NCBI RefSeq assembly: GCF_006088715.1
Contig: NZ_CP030771.1
Location: 7,376,001 to 7,440,000, forward strand
Length of the DNA stretch: 64,000 nucleotides
Reading direction: 5' to 3'
From: Streptomyces sp. YIM 121038
GTDB lineage: Bacteria > Actinomycetota > Actinomycetes > Streptomycetales > Streptomycetaceae
The notes below the pieces were generated by a model. The model worked only from the letters and a program-made list of their open reading frames with translations. It had not been told where the DNA came from and searched no databases. This document shows, one piece after another, positions 1 through 9,001 of this stretch. Within the stretch, counting starts at the first letter, position 1. The number at the start of each line of letters is the position of its first letter. Both the position numbers and the translations under genes were made by a program.

Positions 1-378
1 TCGCCGAGGTGGTCTGACCTGGGGGAATGCGTCTTTCTGATTCCTTCACGCTCGTTCAGCCTTGTGTCGCTGGTTCTCCCCAGGCGCTCCCCATGCAGCT
101 CAATTCCCCCCAGATTCTCCCCACGGGGCTTGCTCGATGGAGGCGCCTCAAGATGGTTCGGGGCCCGATTGCTTTGTCGTGTTCCGCAATCGGCTGGGCG
201 CCGATGTTCGTGTCCGGCCGGAGTGGCGCTGGGGCACTGACCCCGCTGTTGGCTTCTCTGCCCATTCGCCTCTCGGTTGTGCCGTTTCGTGACGCTGGAC
301 AGTGTCCGATGCCTGTGGTGTTCGGGGCCGCAGGGGGTGTGCAGGTGCGTGGTAGGCGTGTTGCTCGTGGCGCTTAAT
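1..378. other. Left edge without a convincing gene
   Basis: No frame in this stretch shows a family signature or convincing codon use. It contains the 21-bp putative attachment sequence at 103-123 and a more degenerate copy at 73-93 (17/21). If the attachment reading is right, bases 1 to about 102 are flanking chromosome and the rest is the element's left end, downstream of the STAND gene. Confidence 0.5.
103..123. repeat. Putative attL core (direct repeat copy 1)
   Basis: The 21-bp sequence differs from 24333-24353 at one position and has the same orientation. It is made of two CCCCAGATTCTCCCCA-like blocks. A weaker copy at 73-93 matches 17/21, which could be an integrase-binding site rather than the crossover core. 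Its position at the far end from an integrase-bearing segment suggests an attachment site; this is inference. Confidence 0.5.
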
Positions 379-3258
379 TCATTGCCTCTCCACCGGACTC
401 CCGCTGTCCGGGTGGGCATCGCCACCCGCAGCCATGGCGAGGCACTCAGCGGCTTCCTCCATGATGCATGCCGCGCCGTCGGGGTCATCGTCGAGCAGCG
501 CGACCGCCTGTCCGTAGCAGCCCAGGGCCTCTGCGCAGCGACCTTGGGCGCACAGGCACCGAGCATTCCAGAGGGGGACCGCCCACAAGGGCACCGTGCC
601 GCCGTCGGCTACGGTTGCGGCCTTCTCGGCCAGCGCTAGTTGCTCCTCGGCCTGTGTGAAGTCCTCCTGCGCGATGAACAGGCGGGCGAGCGCGATGTGC
701 AACTCGACGATGAGCAAGCCGATGTTTCCGCTCACGCTCAGCTGATCGCGCAGCAACCTCCGCAGCTCGTCCTCGACGCCGCTGCACTCCGCCAGTTCCA
801 ACTGAAGGGCGAGCCGGGTTTGGATGAGGTCGACGAGGCTCGCGGGGCTTACCGGGGAGTCGCTCCCGGCCGGCATGTAGAGACCGAGGAGACGGCCGAT
901 CAACGCGATGGCCGGGCGTTCACCTTCCCCGTGCAGAAGCAGACCGAGCAGGTGCTGGGAAATGTCGTAATAGAGGGGGGAGAGCTGTGCGTCCGATTCA
1001 TCGAGTCGGGAAAGCAGCGTGCTGTACATTCTCTCTGCTTGTTCCGTCTGACGCGTTTGTGTGAGTGCGTGACCCACGTGGTGAAGCAGGCTGATGTCCA
1101 GTTCGGACGGTTCCGTCTCGACGGCGGACATCAGCACCTGCGCCTCCGCGGTCGCCCTCTCGTCCTTGCCCTGTTCCGCGAGCACCAGGACAAGGACCGA
1201 ATGCGCCAGCAACCTGTTGCGCACAGAGCCGTTTGAGCGCAGCCCGTCCAGAACCGCGCGCAGCTGTTCTTCCGCGGCAGGCAGCCGGCCGGTCGACTGC
1301 AAGGCGCGTGCCCATAGGAACTGGAATTGCAGTGTCTCCAAGTCCTGCGGCCCTCGCTCGGCGCGGCTCTCTTCGAAGAGTCGGCGTGCCTCGTCCACAT
1401 CGCCGATGGCTTCGTAGTACTGGCCACGAATCGCACCGACTACGGGACGGGTTTCCGGTAGAATAGCGGCTCGTTCCATCATCAACCTGAGTAGTTCATC
1501 GGCCTGATCCCGATGGTTGGAGGCCAGGCAGTAGCCGTAGGAGACCCATCCGGCTTCGACGAACCAGGCCAGCGACTCCACGTCGTTCGCGGGAGCGGAG
1601 CGCAAGGCAGCCAGAACATGGGGGACTAGGACCTGCCGCCTTCGCCATTGATCAGGTGTATCCGTGCCCCCTCCCATCCATCGCGCCAGGCGGGCGCTGG
1701 TCTGCCACACCTCAGCGGTTTCATCTCCGTCGCGCACCTGTGCCGCGTTGGTCTCCAGTACCAGCGGGTGAGCTGTCAGACACAAGTCTGCCGCGTTCGC
1801 CGTGCGGCTTCCGCGTCCGCTGATCGAGACGTCCACGTCGACCAGGTTCAGCAAGCCCACGTCGACGAGTGCGTCGACGGCTGCCTCGCCCTCTTCGAAT
1901 CCTTCCGGGAACCCGCCCTCCAGTGTGACGAGACCGTAGGCGAGCAGCGCGGTGGGGAACGGGGTCGTGGCGAAGCACGACAGGACCCGCATGAGTAATC
2001 TGGCTTCCGGCAGCCCTTGTCGGGTGAGCAAGTCGAGGCTGATCTCCCAGGTGTGGCTCACCAAACGGCGCAGCCGCTGCTCGTTCATGGGCGACCTGAG
2101 TGATTCACCCGCGTCGAGCAGCGGGGCGCCCAGCCGGTCGAGTTCGGCCTTGTACCCCGCGAAGTCCCCCACGGGCCGGATGTCTACGGCGCCGCGCGCT
2201 AGGCCCAGGCTCCTTCGTGTCTTCGCCAGATATGAGCCCGCCAAGTGCAGCCCCAGGGGCAGTCCACCCAGCCTCGTAGCGAGCGCACGAGCGTCCTCCG
2301 TCGGCCCGGCGTCGCCCGCCAGATCAGTGAGGACCTTCCCCCCGTCCTCGGCCGACAGCATGTCCACCGCTCGGCACATTGCTTCCGTTCCCCACAGCAG
2401 GGGGTTTCCGACGCGACTCGTCACCACGGTGAGGCCGGAACGACTCGGTCGGATCCACCCTGTGCCGTCCCCTGGCAAGCCGTGCTCCGAAGCAACGACT
2501 GAGAGGTCGTCCACGGCGTCGACGACGAGCAGCCAACGCTCGCCCGCACGGTCCAGGCAACGCCACACGAGATCCAGCGCGCTCGACTGACCTGCCCAGG
2601 CACGAGTGAGGTCCTCTTCGGCCACGCCCAGTTCCCGGGCCACCTGAGACATACCCGTCAGCAATCGCTCGTTCGTTGTCCCAGACACCCAGAACACCTG
2701 ATGCCCAAGGGCCCGGGCGTGCCGGGCAAGCCGCAGCGCCGCTGTTGTCTTTCCGCATCCGCCTAGCCCGTGCAGGACCTGCACCTGTTCGTGCCCCTCG
2801 GCCAGTGCCCTTTTTAGATCAGCCAACAGGCTGTCCCGGCCATGGAGACGGGTGGGCAGCTCTCCGTACGGAGGACGCACCGAGTAGGTGCCCGGATTCG
2901 GTCCGGAAGCGGCCGGGTCGCCCCTCGCCGTACGGCGAGGAATCCCCCCGGTCTCACGGCGTCGTTCCTGGTCCGCCGCCGTCCGCCTCGTCTGCCACGC
3001 GGCCAGGCCCCGCCGGGGTGTGCTGGAGTGCTGCTGGGCCCTGGCTTCGAGCAGTTCCACGAGAACGGCAAAGGGGCGGTCGTCCTCGGGAACACTTTTC
3101 CCGCTGAACCACAGGCTGAGCTTGCCCTTGCCGAGACTGACCGGGGGGCGTTGTCTGCTTCCCCACTGCGCGATCTGGGCGTACGTAGGGGATCCGGCGT
3201 TCGCGCGAAGCTGCCTCAGCTCCGTCGCGAGCCGCTCGGCCGCGGACTGGTCGTCCAT
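379..3258 (-). CDS. STAND NTPase: HTH-like N-terminus, NB-ARC, TPR
   Basis: A 959-residue NLR-like signalling ATPase. The first ~75 residues look like the short helix-turn-helix-like segment common at the start of Streptomyces regulators (FSGKSVPEDDRP). An NB-ARC module follows, with a Walker A loop GLGGCGKTT at about 164-172 and a Walker B strand WLLVVDAVDD near 240. The C-terminal half is a run of TPR-like helical pairs (for example AEEQLRAVLDGL, AEEQLALAEKA). Such proteins switch between ADP and ATP states and act as regulators or as NLR-type sensors of phage or stress. There is no recognisable N-terminal effector such as TIR, nuclease or protease, so a regulatory role is equally possible. 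The ATG at 3258 has GGTGATGG upstream. It is the leftmost cargo gene of the element. Confidence 0.85.
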   Translation of the reverse strand: MDDQSAAERLATELRQLRANAGSPTYAQIAQWGSRQRPPVSLGKGKLSLWFSGKSVPEDDRPFAVLVELLEARAQQHSSTPRRGLAAWQTRRTAADQERRRETGGIPRRTARGDPAASGPNPGTYSVRPPYGELPTRLHGRDSLLADLKRALAEGHEQVQVLHGLGGCGKTTAALRLARHARALGHQVFWVSGTTNERLLTGMSQVARELGVAEEDLTRAWAGQSSALDLVWRCLDRAGERWLLVVDAVDDLSVVASEHGLPGDGTGWIRPSRSGLTVVTSRVGNPLLWGTEAMCRAVDMLSAEDGGKVLTDLAGDAGPTEDARALATRLGGLPLGLHLAGSYLAKTRRSLGLARGAVDIRPVGDFAGYKAELDRLGAPLLDAGESLRSPMNEQRLRRLVSHTWEISLDLLTRQGLPEARLLMRVLSCFATTPFPTALLAYGLVTLEGGFPEGFEEGEAAVDALVDVGLLNLVDVDVSISGRGSRTANAADLCLTAHPLVLETNAAQVRDGDETAEVWQTSARLARWMGGGTDTPDQWRRRQVLVPHVLAALRSAPANDVESLAWFVEAGWVSYGYCLASNHRDQADELLRLMMERAAILPETRPVVGAIRGQYYEAIGDVDEARRLFEESRAERGPQDLETLQFQFLWARALQSTGRLPAAEEQLRAVLDGLRSNGSVRNRLLAHSVLVLVLAEQGKDERATAEAQVLMSAVETEPSELDISLLHHVGHALTQTRQTEQAERMYSTLLSRLDESDAQLSPLYYDISQHLLGLLLHGEGERPAIALIGRLLGLYMPAGSDSPVSPASLVDLIQTRLALQLELAECSGVEDELRRLLRDQLSVSGNIGLLIVELHIALARLFIAQEDFTQAEEQLALAEKAATVADGGTVPLWAVPLWNARCLCAQGRCAEALGCYGQAVALLDDDPDGAACIMEEAAECLAMAAGGDAHPDSGSPVERQ

Positions 3259-3818
3259 CCATCACCCGTTCAATCCGAACTTCCGTTGAACGCCTATTCC
3301 ATCAGGTCTGGCTTGCGGCGATGTGGGGTTCAGCGGGAAAACGATCCGTTGAACCCCGCACGGATCCGGGCTAATGGCCGACGACCGGCCAGAGAGGCCG
3401 GACCTGGAGAGAGGACGTGCGGTGAAGGAATTCGCAGCGAAGTGGCGGCGCAGGGCTTGGCGGTTCGAAGCGCTGAGGACAGCGGGAGGATGGGTGGTCT
3501 CAGGTCTTGTCCGCGAACTCGTCAGCCGTGGTCTGTCCTCGTGGTGGGGGTCATGAGCCGAGTCCTTCACGACGCCCGACGGCGAGATCGTGAAGCGAGC
3601 GGGCGAGGGCGGCAGCCAGCTTCCCCGCTCGTCTGCCCGGCATGTCCAGCGGCACTGGGCGACCCTGCGGGCTCAACTGGTCCTGACATTGACCAGGTTG
3701 GCGATGTGCCGGCCTTCTATCGTTGGGCCCACGGCGTCACCAGACCGCCCCGCCTCAGCTTTGCTCGCCCCGAGCAAGCACCAGCAGGATCGGTCAGCGG
3801 TTGCGGCTGGCTGCCGGG
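3259..3818. other. Intergenic stretch upstream of the STAND gene
   Basis: 560 bases between the STAND start and the end of the next minus-strand gene. It holds an inverted repeat at 3323-3361 and a possible 60-codon plus-strand ORF at 3374-3556. That ORF has an internal GTG (about 3422) preceded by GAGAGG, but its product is Arg/Trp-rich and unrecognised. I cannot support a gene here. Confidence 0.35.
3323..3361. promoter_or_regulatory. Inverted repeat upstream of the STAND gene
   Basis: Arms GTGGGGTTCAGCGG (3323-3336) and CCGTTGAACCCCGCAC (3346-3361) are complementary apart from one mismatch and a bulged base. They lie 65-100 bp upstream of the STAND start codon. This fits an operator for the gene's own or a linked regulator. 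No T-tract follows, so a terminator is less likely. Confidence 0.4.
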
Positions 3819-5177
3819 TCACTCCTCTCGGAGGCGGATTGCCATCACAGTACCGTCGGCACGGATGGACACCGCGTTCCACTTCCCTGACGTGCTGCGG
3901 TCCGGCCACTGTCCTCGGAGGTCGTGTACTTCGCGTCGATACTCGTTGACGCGCCCGTGATGGAGATGCATGTACAGGCTCTTCTTGAGCCCGGAGAACG
4001 CCTCTACGCGGGTGCCATTCAGGCGGTAGATGTGGTCGGTGCCGAGGTAGTCGATGCCGTGGATGTGGTGCTCTGCATCTCGCAGTCTGCCCGTGTTGGC
4101 ATGGACGTCGTGCTGGAAGTGGCGTCGCCCTTGCTCCTTGGTCAGGTACTGGGCAGTGGGTTTGCCACCCCCGGTGAATGCCATGAGCGTGGCCGCTTCC
4201 GTCCGTGCCAGCACGATGTTGAACCAGGCAAAGGATTCGGACAGTACCTGGTACCCGGGGATAGTCGTCTCTCCTCGTTCTGCATGCCGCACGACGTCAG
4301 CCATGCGGTTGCCCTGGTCAAGGGCAAGGTCCAGGTCGGCTTGTGGTGTTTCGCCGGGCGGACGGAGGATGGTCGTGCCCGGTGCCTCCAGGATGTGCAA
4401 GGCGAGGCTCTCCCTACTGGGGATCTCTGTCCCGATCAGCAGGTACGGGACAGTGCCGTAGGGCCCGATGTGTACGGACTCCACGTGGGCGCTGGCCGTG
4501 CTGAGCTGCTTGTGTACCTGGTGGACGCTGCTGTGCGTGCCCTTCGAGGAGACGAGGAGGACCTTGGACGGCTGACCTGGTTGCCAGGCTTCGACGAAGA
4601 AGTGGGGGCGTCGCTGCAGTGGCTCCGGGCGAGATCCGATACCGGAAGTGCTGCGAAGGGTCCAGCCAGCTTTCAAAGCGACGTCCGCGGGAATCACGGA
4701 GACGGAGTGGTCGGGGTACCGAGACCTCACCACGTTCTCGGCCAACAGTGAGGCGAAGCCGGTTCCGATTTCTCCGGACTGCGTGGCCTTGTAGAAGCGT
4801 AGGAGATCACGCCCCTCGGACGACAGCTGCAGGTAGTCACCCTGGCTGGCCTCCAGTGCCTGGCTATAGCGCAGACTCCCCCAGTGCTCCGCCAGCCCTC
4901 GTCCCGCGCCTTGACGGGACGACGCGGCCCCGAGGCCGATGGCGTGGATGACTTGCCAGGGGGTGAGTGTCAGTGATCGCGGTGCGGCTTGGACAGTTCT
5001 GTAGTCGGTGCGCCGGCGAAGCGGGCCTCGCCCGTCGTCTATCCGCTTCTCGTCTTCGTCGTCCGCGGCCTCGGAAACGTGGGCGGCGAGTTCGGTGGAC
5101 GAGCGGACCTGAACGTGCGAGGCGTTGCTCAGCTCGTGGAGAATCTCGTTGACGGCTTTGAATTCGTCCTTGTTCAC
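3819..5177 (-). CDS. Uncharacterised protein with possible degenerate nuclease-like segment
   Basis: A 452-residue protein I cannot assign. The start is taken as GTG 5177 because GGAAGGG sits six bases upstream; an ATG at 5201 and a TTG at 5249 lack such a site. The centre (residues about 195-230) reads PHFFVEAWQPG then VLLVSSKGTHSS. This resembles the acidic-residue and E/S-x-K strands of PD-(D/E)XK nuclease folds, but the catalytic pattern is not clean. The C-terminus is rich in His/Tyr/Arg (YMHLHHGRVNEYRREVHDLRG). Codon use is less GC-extreme than in the core genes to the right. It lies beside the STAND gene in the defence-rich part of the element, so a defence role is possible but unproven. 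Confidence 0.6.
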   Translation of the reverse strand: MNKDEFKAVNEILHELSNASHVQVRSSTELAAHVSEAADDEDEKRIDDGRGPLRRRTDYRTVQAAPRSLTLTPWQVIHAIGLGAASSRQGAGRGLAEHWGSLRYSQALEASQGDYLQLSSEGRDLLRFYKATQSGEIGTGFASLLAENVVRSRYPDHSVSVIPADVALKAGWTLRSTSGIGSRPEPLQRRPHFFVEAWQPGQPSKVLLVSSKGTHSSVHQVHKQLSTASAHVESVHIGPYGTVPYLLIGTEIPSRESLALHILEAPGTTILRPPGETPQADLDLALDQGNRMADVVRHAERGETTIPGYQVLSESFAWFNIVLARTEAATLMAFTGGGKPTAQYLTKEQGRRHFQHDVHANTGRLRDAEHHIHGIDYLGTDHIYRLNGTRVEAFSGLKKSLYMHLHHGRVNEYRREVHDLRGQWPDRSTSGKWNAVSIRADGTVMAIRLREE

Positions 5178-5316
5178 CGATTGCCCTTCCGTCGACGCCA
5201 TGTGGAGTGAGCCGCAGGACGGTAGGACGGGGCGGGGGAGCGCAATCAAGTACGCATGAGGGGCGCAGGCCGGTATTCGGCCAGCTCTCCTCGGTGCCCA
5301 TGAGTCCTTTCCAACT

Positions 5317-5639
5317 TCAGACTGATGCGTGGTGAAGGACGACGACTGCCTTCACGATGTTGGTGATGCGGTTGGTACTGCAGCGGAGTGTCCGCAGGAG
5401 GCGCCAGCTCTTGAGGGTGGTCATGGCCTGCTCGCTAACGCAGCGGATCTTGACGTGGGGTGGTGTTGTGGCGACACCTCCACCGCTTGAGCCGATGGCC
5501 TCGATACGGCACCAGTACGGGTCCGCCAGCACCTTGATACGCCTTGTCCGCCCAGCATTTGAGCTCCACGCAGGCTTTGAAACGGCTCACTGGTGCACCG
5601 GCGGAGTGCCTTGGGCGCGCGGGCGTCCGCGGGCGACAC
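5317..5639 (-). pseudogene. Remnant of an IS5-type DDE transposase
   Basis: The minus-strand frame ending at 5317 encodes HVKIRCVSEQAM, TLKSWRLLRTLRCS and NIVKAVVVLHHAS. This is the typical C-terminus of Streptomyces IS5-family DDE transposases (consensus around AMATLKTWRLLRRLRCS). Just upstream, a different frame gives fragments resembling the preceding ADKAYQGAG region, so the remnant is frameshifted. The N-terminal and catalytic parts are missing. No clear terminal inverted repeats were found. It adjoins the decayed vsr gene and is consistent with insertion and deletion damage there. Confidence 0.6.
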
Positions 5640-5656
5640 GCTGCACGCCTTCGGAA

Positions 5657-6024
5657 TCAGGGGGTCGGCGAGTCGACGATCGTCTTGCCCACGTACTTCA
5701 TCCGCGGTGCTCGAGGGTGAACTCGGTGGGCAAGTGCTGCCACCACTCTGTCGACGACGGTGTCAAAAGCCGCGTGTTCCCAGACGCGCAGAGGCAGCCA
5801 GCCCAGGCTGACGAGGTGGGCATTGGTCTCTTCGCCCCGCCGGGCGTTGCCCTGCAGTTTCTGCTGCCACCACTCCGCGTTGTGCGGCGGCGCGTGCAGG
5901 TGGCGAGGGCACGCGTGCAGAAGCACCCCTGCCAGAAGCACCCCTGCACGAATGTCGCCGTCCGCCACCGAACGAACGTGAGGTCTGCACGGCGACGGCG
6001 CATTTCAGGGACGGGTAGGTTCAC
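5657..6024 (-). pseudogene. vsr: Decayed very-short-patch repair endonuclease
   Basis: Two minus-strand frames together spell a Vsr endonuclease. RRRRADLTFV and FVQGCFWQGC come first. The second frame continues ACPRHLHAPPHNAEWW, KLQGNARRGEET and LPLRVWEHAAF, matching the family pattern of GCFWHGCP, NAEFWREK and VRVWEHE. The shift sits at a tandem duplication of the 15-bp sequence CAGAAGCACCCCTGC (5918-5932 and 5933-5947); relative to the expected GCFWHACP reading it adds a net 14 bp. The first ~40 residues of a normal Vsr are also absent, and the 5' end runs under the NUDIX gene. No cytosine methyltransferase partner remains nearby. It is a fossil of a restriction-modification locus. Confidence 0.8.
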
Positions 6025-6556
6025 GCGGTAGCGAAATCCCAGCGCGGGCAGGGCTCTGGTGCCAGCCGTCGAGGGAGACTTCCGGCCCTCCGGCTAGGTA
6101 GCAATGGAGAGCGCTGGCTGTGGTGTCCACGAACTCCTTGGGGATGGCGTCGGTGTCGATCCAGCGGACCTGGGCGTGCTTGCGGGGCTCACGGTTCTCG
6201 GGCTCGCCGGTCCACTCATGGGCGGCGAAGACGACGGTGAGGAATCCGTTGGGAGCTTCGACGCCCCAGGCGCCGTGGATGATGTGGGCGACCTTGAGGG
6301 ACTCCGGCTTCACGGTGAGGCCGGTCTCCTCGTAGAGCTCGCGCACCGCAGTTTCGGTGATGGGCTCGCCGGGTTCGCTCTTGCCGACAGGGAGGTCCCA
6401 CATGCCCTGGGCGAACTTGGCGTTCTCGCTGCGCTGGAGGAGTACGACGCGGTTGGCGGCCTGGTCGTGGACGATGACGGCGGCGACCAGCAGGGTCATG
6501 GATTCGAGGGCGGGCTTCAGGGCTTTGGGTTGGTCGTCGGTGGTCGGTTCAGCCAC
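6005..6556 (-). CDS. NUDIX hydrolase
   Basis: A 183-residue NUDIX protein. The box is complete at about residues 58-80: G, then E five residues later, then RELYEETGL, giving the GX5EX7REUXEEXGU pattern needed for Mg2+ binding and cleavage of a nucleoside diphosphate linked to another moiety. The MWDLP stretch before the box is typical of ADP-ribose and mutator-type members, but the substrate cannot be told. GTG at 6556 follows GAAGGGACG at good spacing. The 3' end overlaps the vsr remnant by 20 bp. It lies 36 bp downstream of the XRE-TPR regulator on the same strand and may share its transcript. Confidence 0.9.
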   Translation of the reverse strand: MAEPTTDDQPKALKPALESMTLLVAAVIVHDQAANRVVLLQRSENAKFAQGMWDLPVGKSEPGEPITETAVRELYEETGLTVKPESLKVAHIIHGAWGVEAPNGFLTVVFAAHEWTGEPENREPRKHAQVRWIDTDAIPKEFVDTTASALHCYLAGGPEVSLDGWHQSPARAGISLPREPTRP

Positions 6557-6592
6557 GGTTACGTCCCTTCATCGGCCAAATAGGTAGGCAGC

Positions 6593-7948
6593 TTAGGCGA
6601 GTGCTTCGCGGGCGCGGCGCGCGAGATCGGCAGCTCCGGGCACCTTGCGCCGCTGGTAGATCGCGAGAGTGGACCGCAGCGACATGATCGCTTTGCGGGT
6701 GCGGTCGGAGGTCATGCCCTCCATGAGAGTGAGAGCCTGCGACCAGGCGGCGACGGCCTCGTCAGCGCGGGCCTGGGCGGCGAGGCTGTCACCCAGATCG
6801 GCGTAGGTGAGGGCGTGGACGCGCTTGTACTTCACGGGGTCCCAGCGGATCAGGGCGTCGCGGTGCTGTTGTTCGGTGCCGACGTGGTCGGCGAGGTCGG
6901 TGAGGGTGCGGGCGGTGTGGCTGGCCACGGTGCCGGCGGCCGGGCCGCTGACGCGGGAGTAGCTGGGCTGGGGGCCGTCCTCGCGCAGGAGGGCGTCTTC
7001 GGCGGCGAGCAGGGCGCGTGCGGCGGCGGGCCTCTCGTCGGTGGCGGCGTAGGCGCGGGCGTGGGTGATGTGGAGCAGGGCTTCGGTCTGGCCGTCGATG
7101 TGGCCGAGCCCGCTGGCGAGCGCGGCTTCGGCGAGGTCGACGCAGTGGTGGGGCTGTTTGAGGCTGAGGGCCTGGTGGGCGAGGGTGCGCATCATCCAGG
7201 CGGCGTGGCCGTGCGGGTCGGCTTCGCAGGCGAGTTGGTAGCCGACCCGGTAGTAGCGCTGGGCGGCGCCTTCCTGGCCGAGGTCGTGGTGCTTCCAACC
7301 TGCCAGGTAGGCGAGTTCGGCGACGGCGCCGAAGGCGGCGCGGCGTAAGGGCTCGGTGGTGAAGCGGCCGCGAAGCATGGGGGCAGCGGTGTCGGCGAGG
7401 TAGGCGGTGACGGTCGTCAGGCCGTGGCCGCCGCCGAGGCGTTCGTCGGCCGCGCTGAAGGCAGCGGTGATCTGCCGTACGACATCCACGTCCTCCGCGC
7501 CGACCAGCGTGGTGCCGGTGCGGGCTCGGAGCATGCGGGCGGTGGCCTCGTGGTCGTAGGCGAGCGGCATGGCGACGCCGGCGGTGGTGAAGGTGGCGAC
7601 CGCGAGGAAGCGGTGGCGCTCGACGTCGGCGCGCCCCAGCTCGGTCACAGTCAGGACCGGGTCCGCTTCGCCCTGCTCGTCGCTGTCAGATGTGCCCAAG
7701 CCGATCTCGGCCAGGGTGACGATGCGGCCTGATCGGCGGGTCAGCGCTTCGGTGAGGTACTGGCTGGTCCGGCCGCTGGGCTGGCGGGTGCCGTTCACCC
7801 AGTGGGAGATGGCCGACTTGTTGGTCTGGGTGATCTCGCCGTTCTCGGCGGCGATGCGCCGCACGTCCCTAGCCAGGGCCTCGTATGTGCAGCCTACCGC
7901 GTCGATGGCCTCGCGCAGGCGGGAGTTGGGGGCTCGCTGCGCTGTCAC
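6593..7948 (-). CDS. XRE-type regulator with C-terminal TPR-like region
   Basis: A 451-residue regulator. Residues ~10-65 form a helix-turn-helix (CTYEALARDVRRIAAEN, then NKSAISHWVNGTRQP). The rest is Ala-rich tetratricopeptide-like helices (DLAEAALASGLGHID, AARALLAAEDALL, DEAVAAWSQALTLM). This architecture is common in Streptomyces regulators that sit divergent from small biosynthetic or modification operons. It starts with GTG at 7948 and diverges from the 249-residue protein gene at 8180. A 6-4-6 palindrome at 8001-8016 in the shared intergenic region is a plausible operator. It probably controls the 8180-11186 operon and perhaps the NUDIX gene. Confidence 0.88.
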   Translation of the reverse strand: MTAQRAPNSRLREAIDAVGCTYEALARDVRRIAAENGEITQTNKSAISHWVNGTRQPSGRTSQYLTEALTRRSGRIVTLAEIGLGTSDSDEQGEADPVLTVTELGRADVERHRFLAVATFTTAGVAMPLAYDHEATARMLRARTGTTLVGAEDVDVVRQITAAFSAADERLGGGHGLTTVTAYLADTAAPMLRGRFTTEPLRRAAFGAVAELAYLAGWKHHDLGQEGAAQRYYRVGYQLACEADPHGHAAWMMRTLAHQALSLKQPHHCVDLAEAALASGLGHIDGQTEALLHITHARAYAATDERPAAARALLAAEDALLREDGPQPSYSRVSGPAAGTVASHTARTLTDLADHVGTEQQHRDALIRWDPVKYKRVHALTYADLGDSLAAQARADEAVAAWSQALTLMEGMTSDRTRKAIMSLRSTLAIYQRRKVPGAADLARRAREALA

Positions 7949-8000
7949 GACCGCCTCCGATCCGGAGCTGTAAACCGCGTATACCGCCTCGCCTGCCCCT

Positions 8001-8016
8001 CACCGTACCCACGGTG
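8001..8016. promoter_or_regulatory. Palindrome in divergent promoter region
   Basis: CACCGTACCCACGGTG is a perfect 6-4-6 inverted repeat midway between the XRE-TPR regulator (start 7948, minus) and the operon starting at 8180 (plus). The location suits an operator for that regulator. No direct evidence. Confidence 0.4.
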
Positions 8017-8179
8017 CGTGACGAGAGGTTCACTTGTTCGCAGCCGCCCGGCACGGTCCCAGGTTCCGACCGTGATCCAGGCTCCCCCTTGGTCCGGGCG
8101 GCTCCCCGAAGTTCCGTACGCCCGCAGGAAGCTCGGGCATTCCTATGCCCGTTCCTTGCCCCTCAGAGACGGAGACACG

Positions 8180-8929
8180 GTGACCACCATCGACACCGCG
8201 GCCATCACGGTCGAGCTGCCCGAAGCGTTCGACACGCGCTGGAGTCGCCTGCCCGGCATCCAGGTCGAAGGCCGGCGCATCACCATCGACCCGGCCGAGT
8301 ACTTCTTCCGCTTCGAGTCCCACGCCTGGCTCGTCGCCGACTGGGAGCTGGTCAAGTCCCAGCTCCTGGACGTGGACGAGACCACCGAGAGCGCGGTCGA
8401 GCAACTCGCGCTCGGTTTCATCAAGCAGCATGGTCAGTCCACCTCGGACGCGGCCCGGGTGCTGTCCATCGCGTACGAGGTGTACGCGTACCTGTTCCGC
8501 GAGGAGCATCTCGCCGGTCTCGGCCTGCGGCAGATCACCGCCGAGCACCTGCGGATGCTGCGCGAGGCGGCCACGCTGATGGCCCTGAACAAGGTGGAGC
8601 TGGACGGGCACATCTCCAACGTCGGCCCGTGCTGGTTCTTCCCAGCCGCCACCTCCGTCGTCTTCGACCTGGACGAGGAGACGGGCTGCCTGCTCGACGA
8701 GGTCTACCACGGTGGCTGGTTCAACGAGCACCGTCGGATCGAGTCCATCAAGGCCCACGCTGCCCTCGGCGGCCGGCTCGTGCACGGCTGCCAGTCCGTG
8801 CCGGACCAGTCCGGCGGCGTGGTCGCGCCCTACGGTGCCTCGATGACCAACTTCCGAGACGGCCTCGCCGAATTCAAGGGCGATTGGATCAAGCAGGTCC
8901 ACGCCCACCGGGCTGCCTCCGCCGCCTAG
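8180..8929 (+). CDS. Conserved protein of unknown function, first gene of cargo operon
   Basis: A 249-residue protein with no family I recognise. The start is GTG 8180, preceded by GGAG at 8171. The frame is open far upstream (to 7802), but that extension has no ribosome site and lies under the divergent regulator. The product is acidic and non-membrane. Features include WSRLPGIQVEGRRITIDPAEYFFRF-type sequence near the start, a Trp/Phe-rich core (GPCWFFPAATSVVFDLD) and CQSVPDQSGGVVAPYG near the end. It heads an operon with a kinase-fold pseudogene, a methyltransferase and a HAD phosphatase, with 72 bp to the kinase. The set suggests small-molecule or nucleotide modification. Confidence 0.7.
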   Translation: MTTIDTAAITVELPEAFDTRWSRLPGIQVEGRRITIDPAEYFFRFESHAWLVADWELVKSQLLDVDETTESAVEQLALGFIKQHGQSTSDAARVLSIAYEVYAYLFREEHLAGLGLRQITAEHLRMLREAATLMALNKVELDGHISNVGPCWFFPAATSVVFDLDEETGCLLDEVYHGGWFNEHRRIESIKAHAALGGRLVHGCQSVPDQSGGVVAPYGASMTNFRDGLAEFKGDWIKQVHAHRAASAA

Positions 8930-9001
8930 CCCGTACACCTGGCTCCAGGGCGGGCAGACACACTCGTCCGCCCTGGACGCCATCGATCTCAGGAGTCCCT
9001 C

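Noticed and set aside
3374..3556. 60-codon plus-strand ORF in the gap upstream of the STAND gene
   Set aside because: It has an acceptable internal GTG with a ribosome site, but the product is unrecognised and the region is otherwise non-coding; not enough to call a gene.
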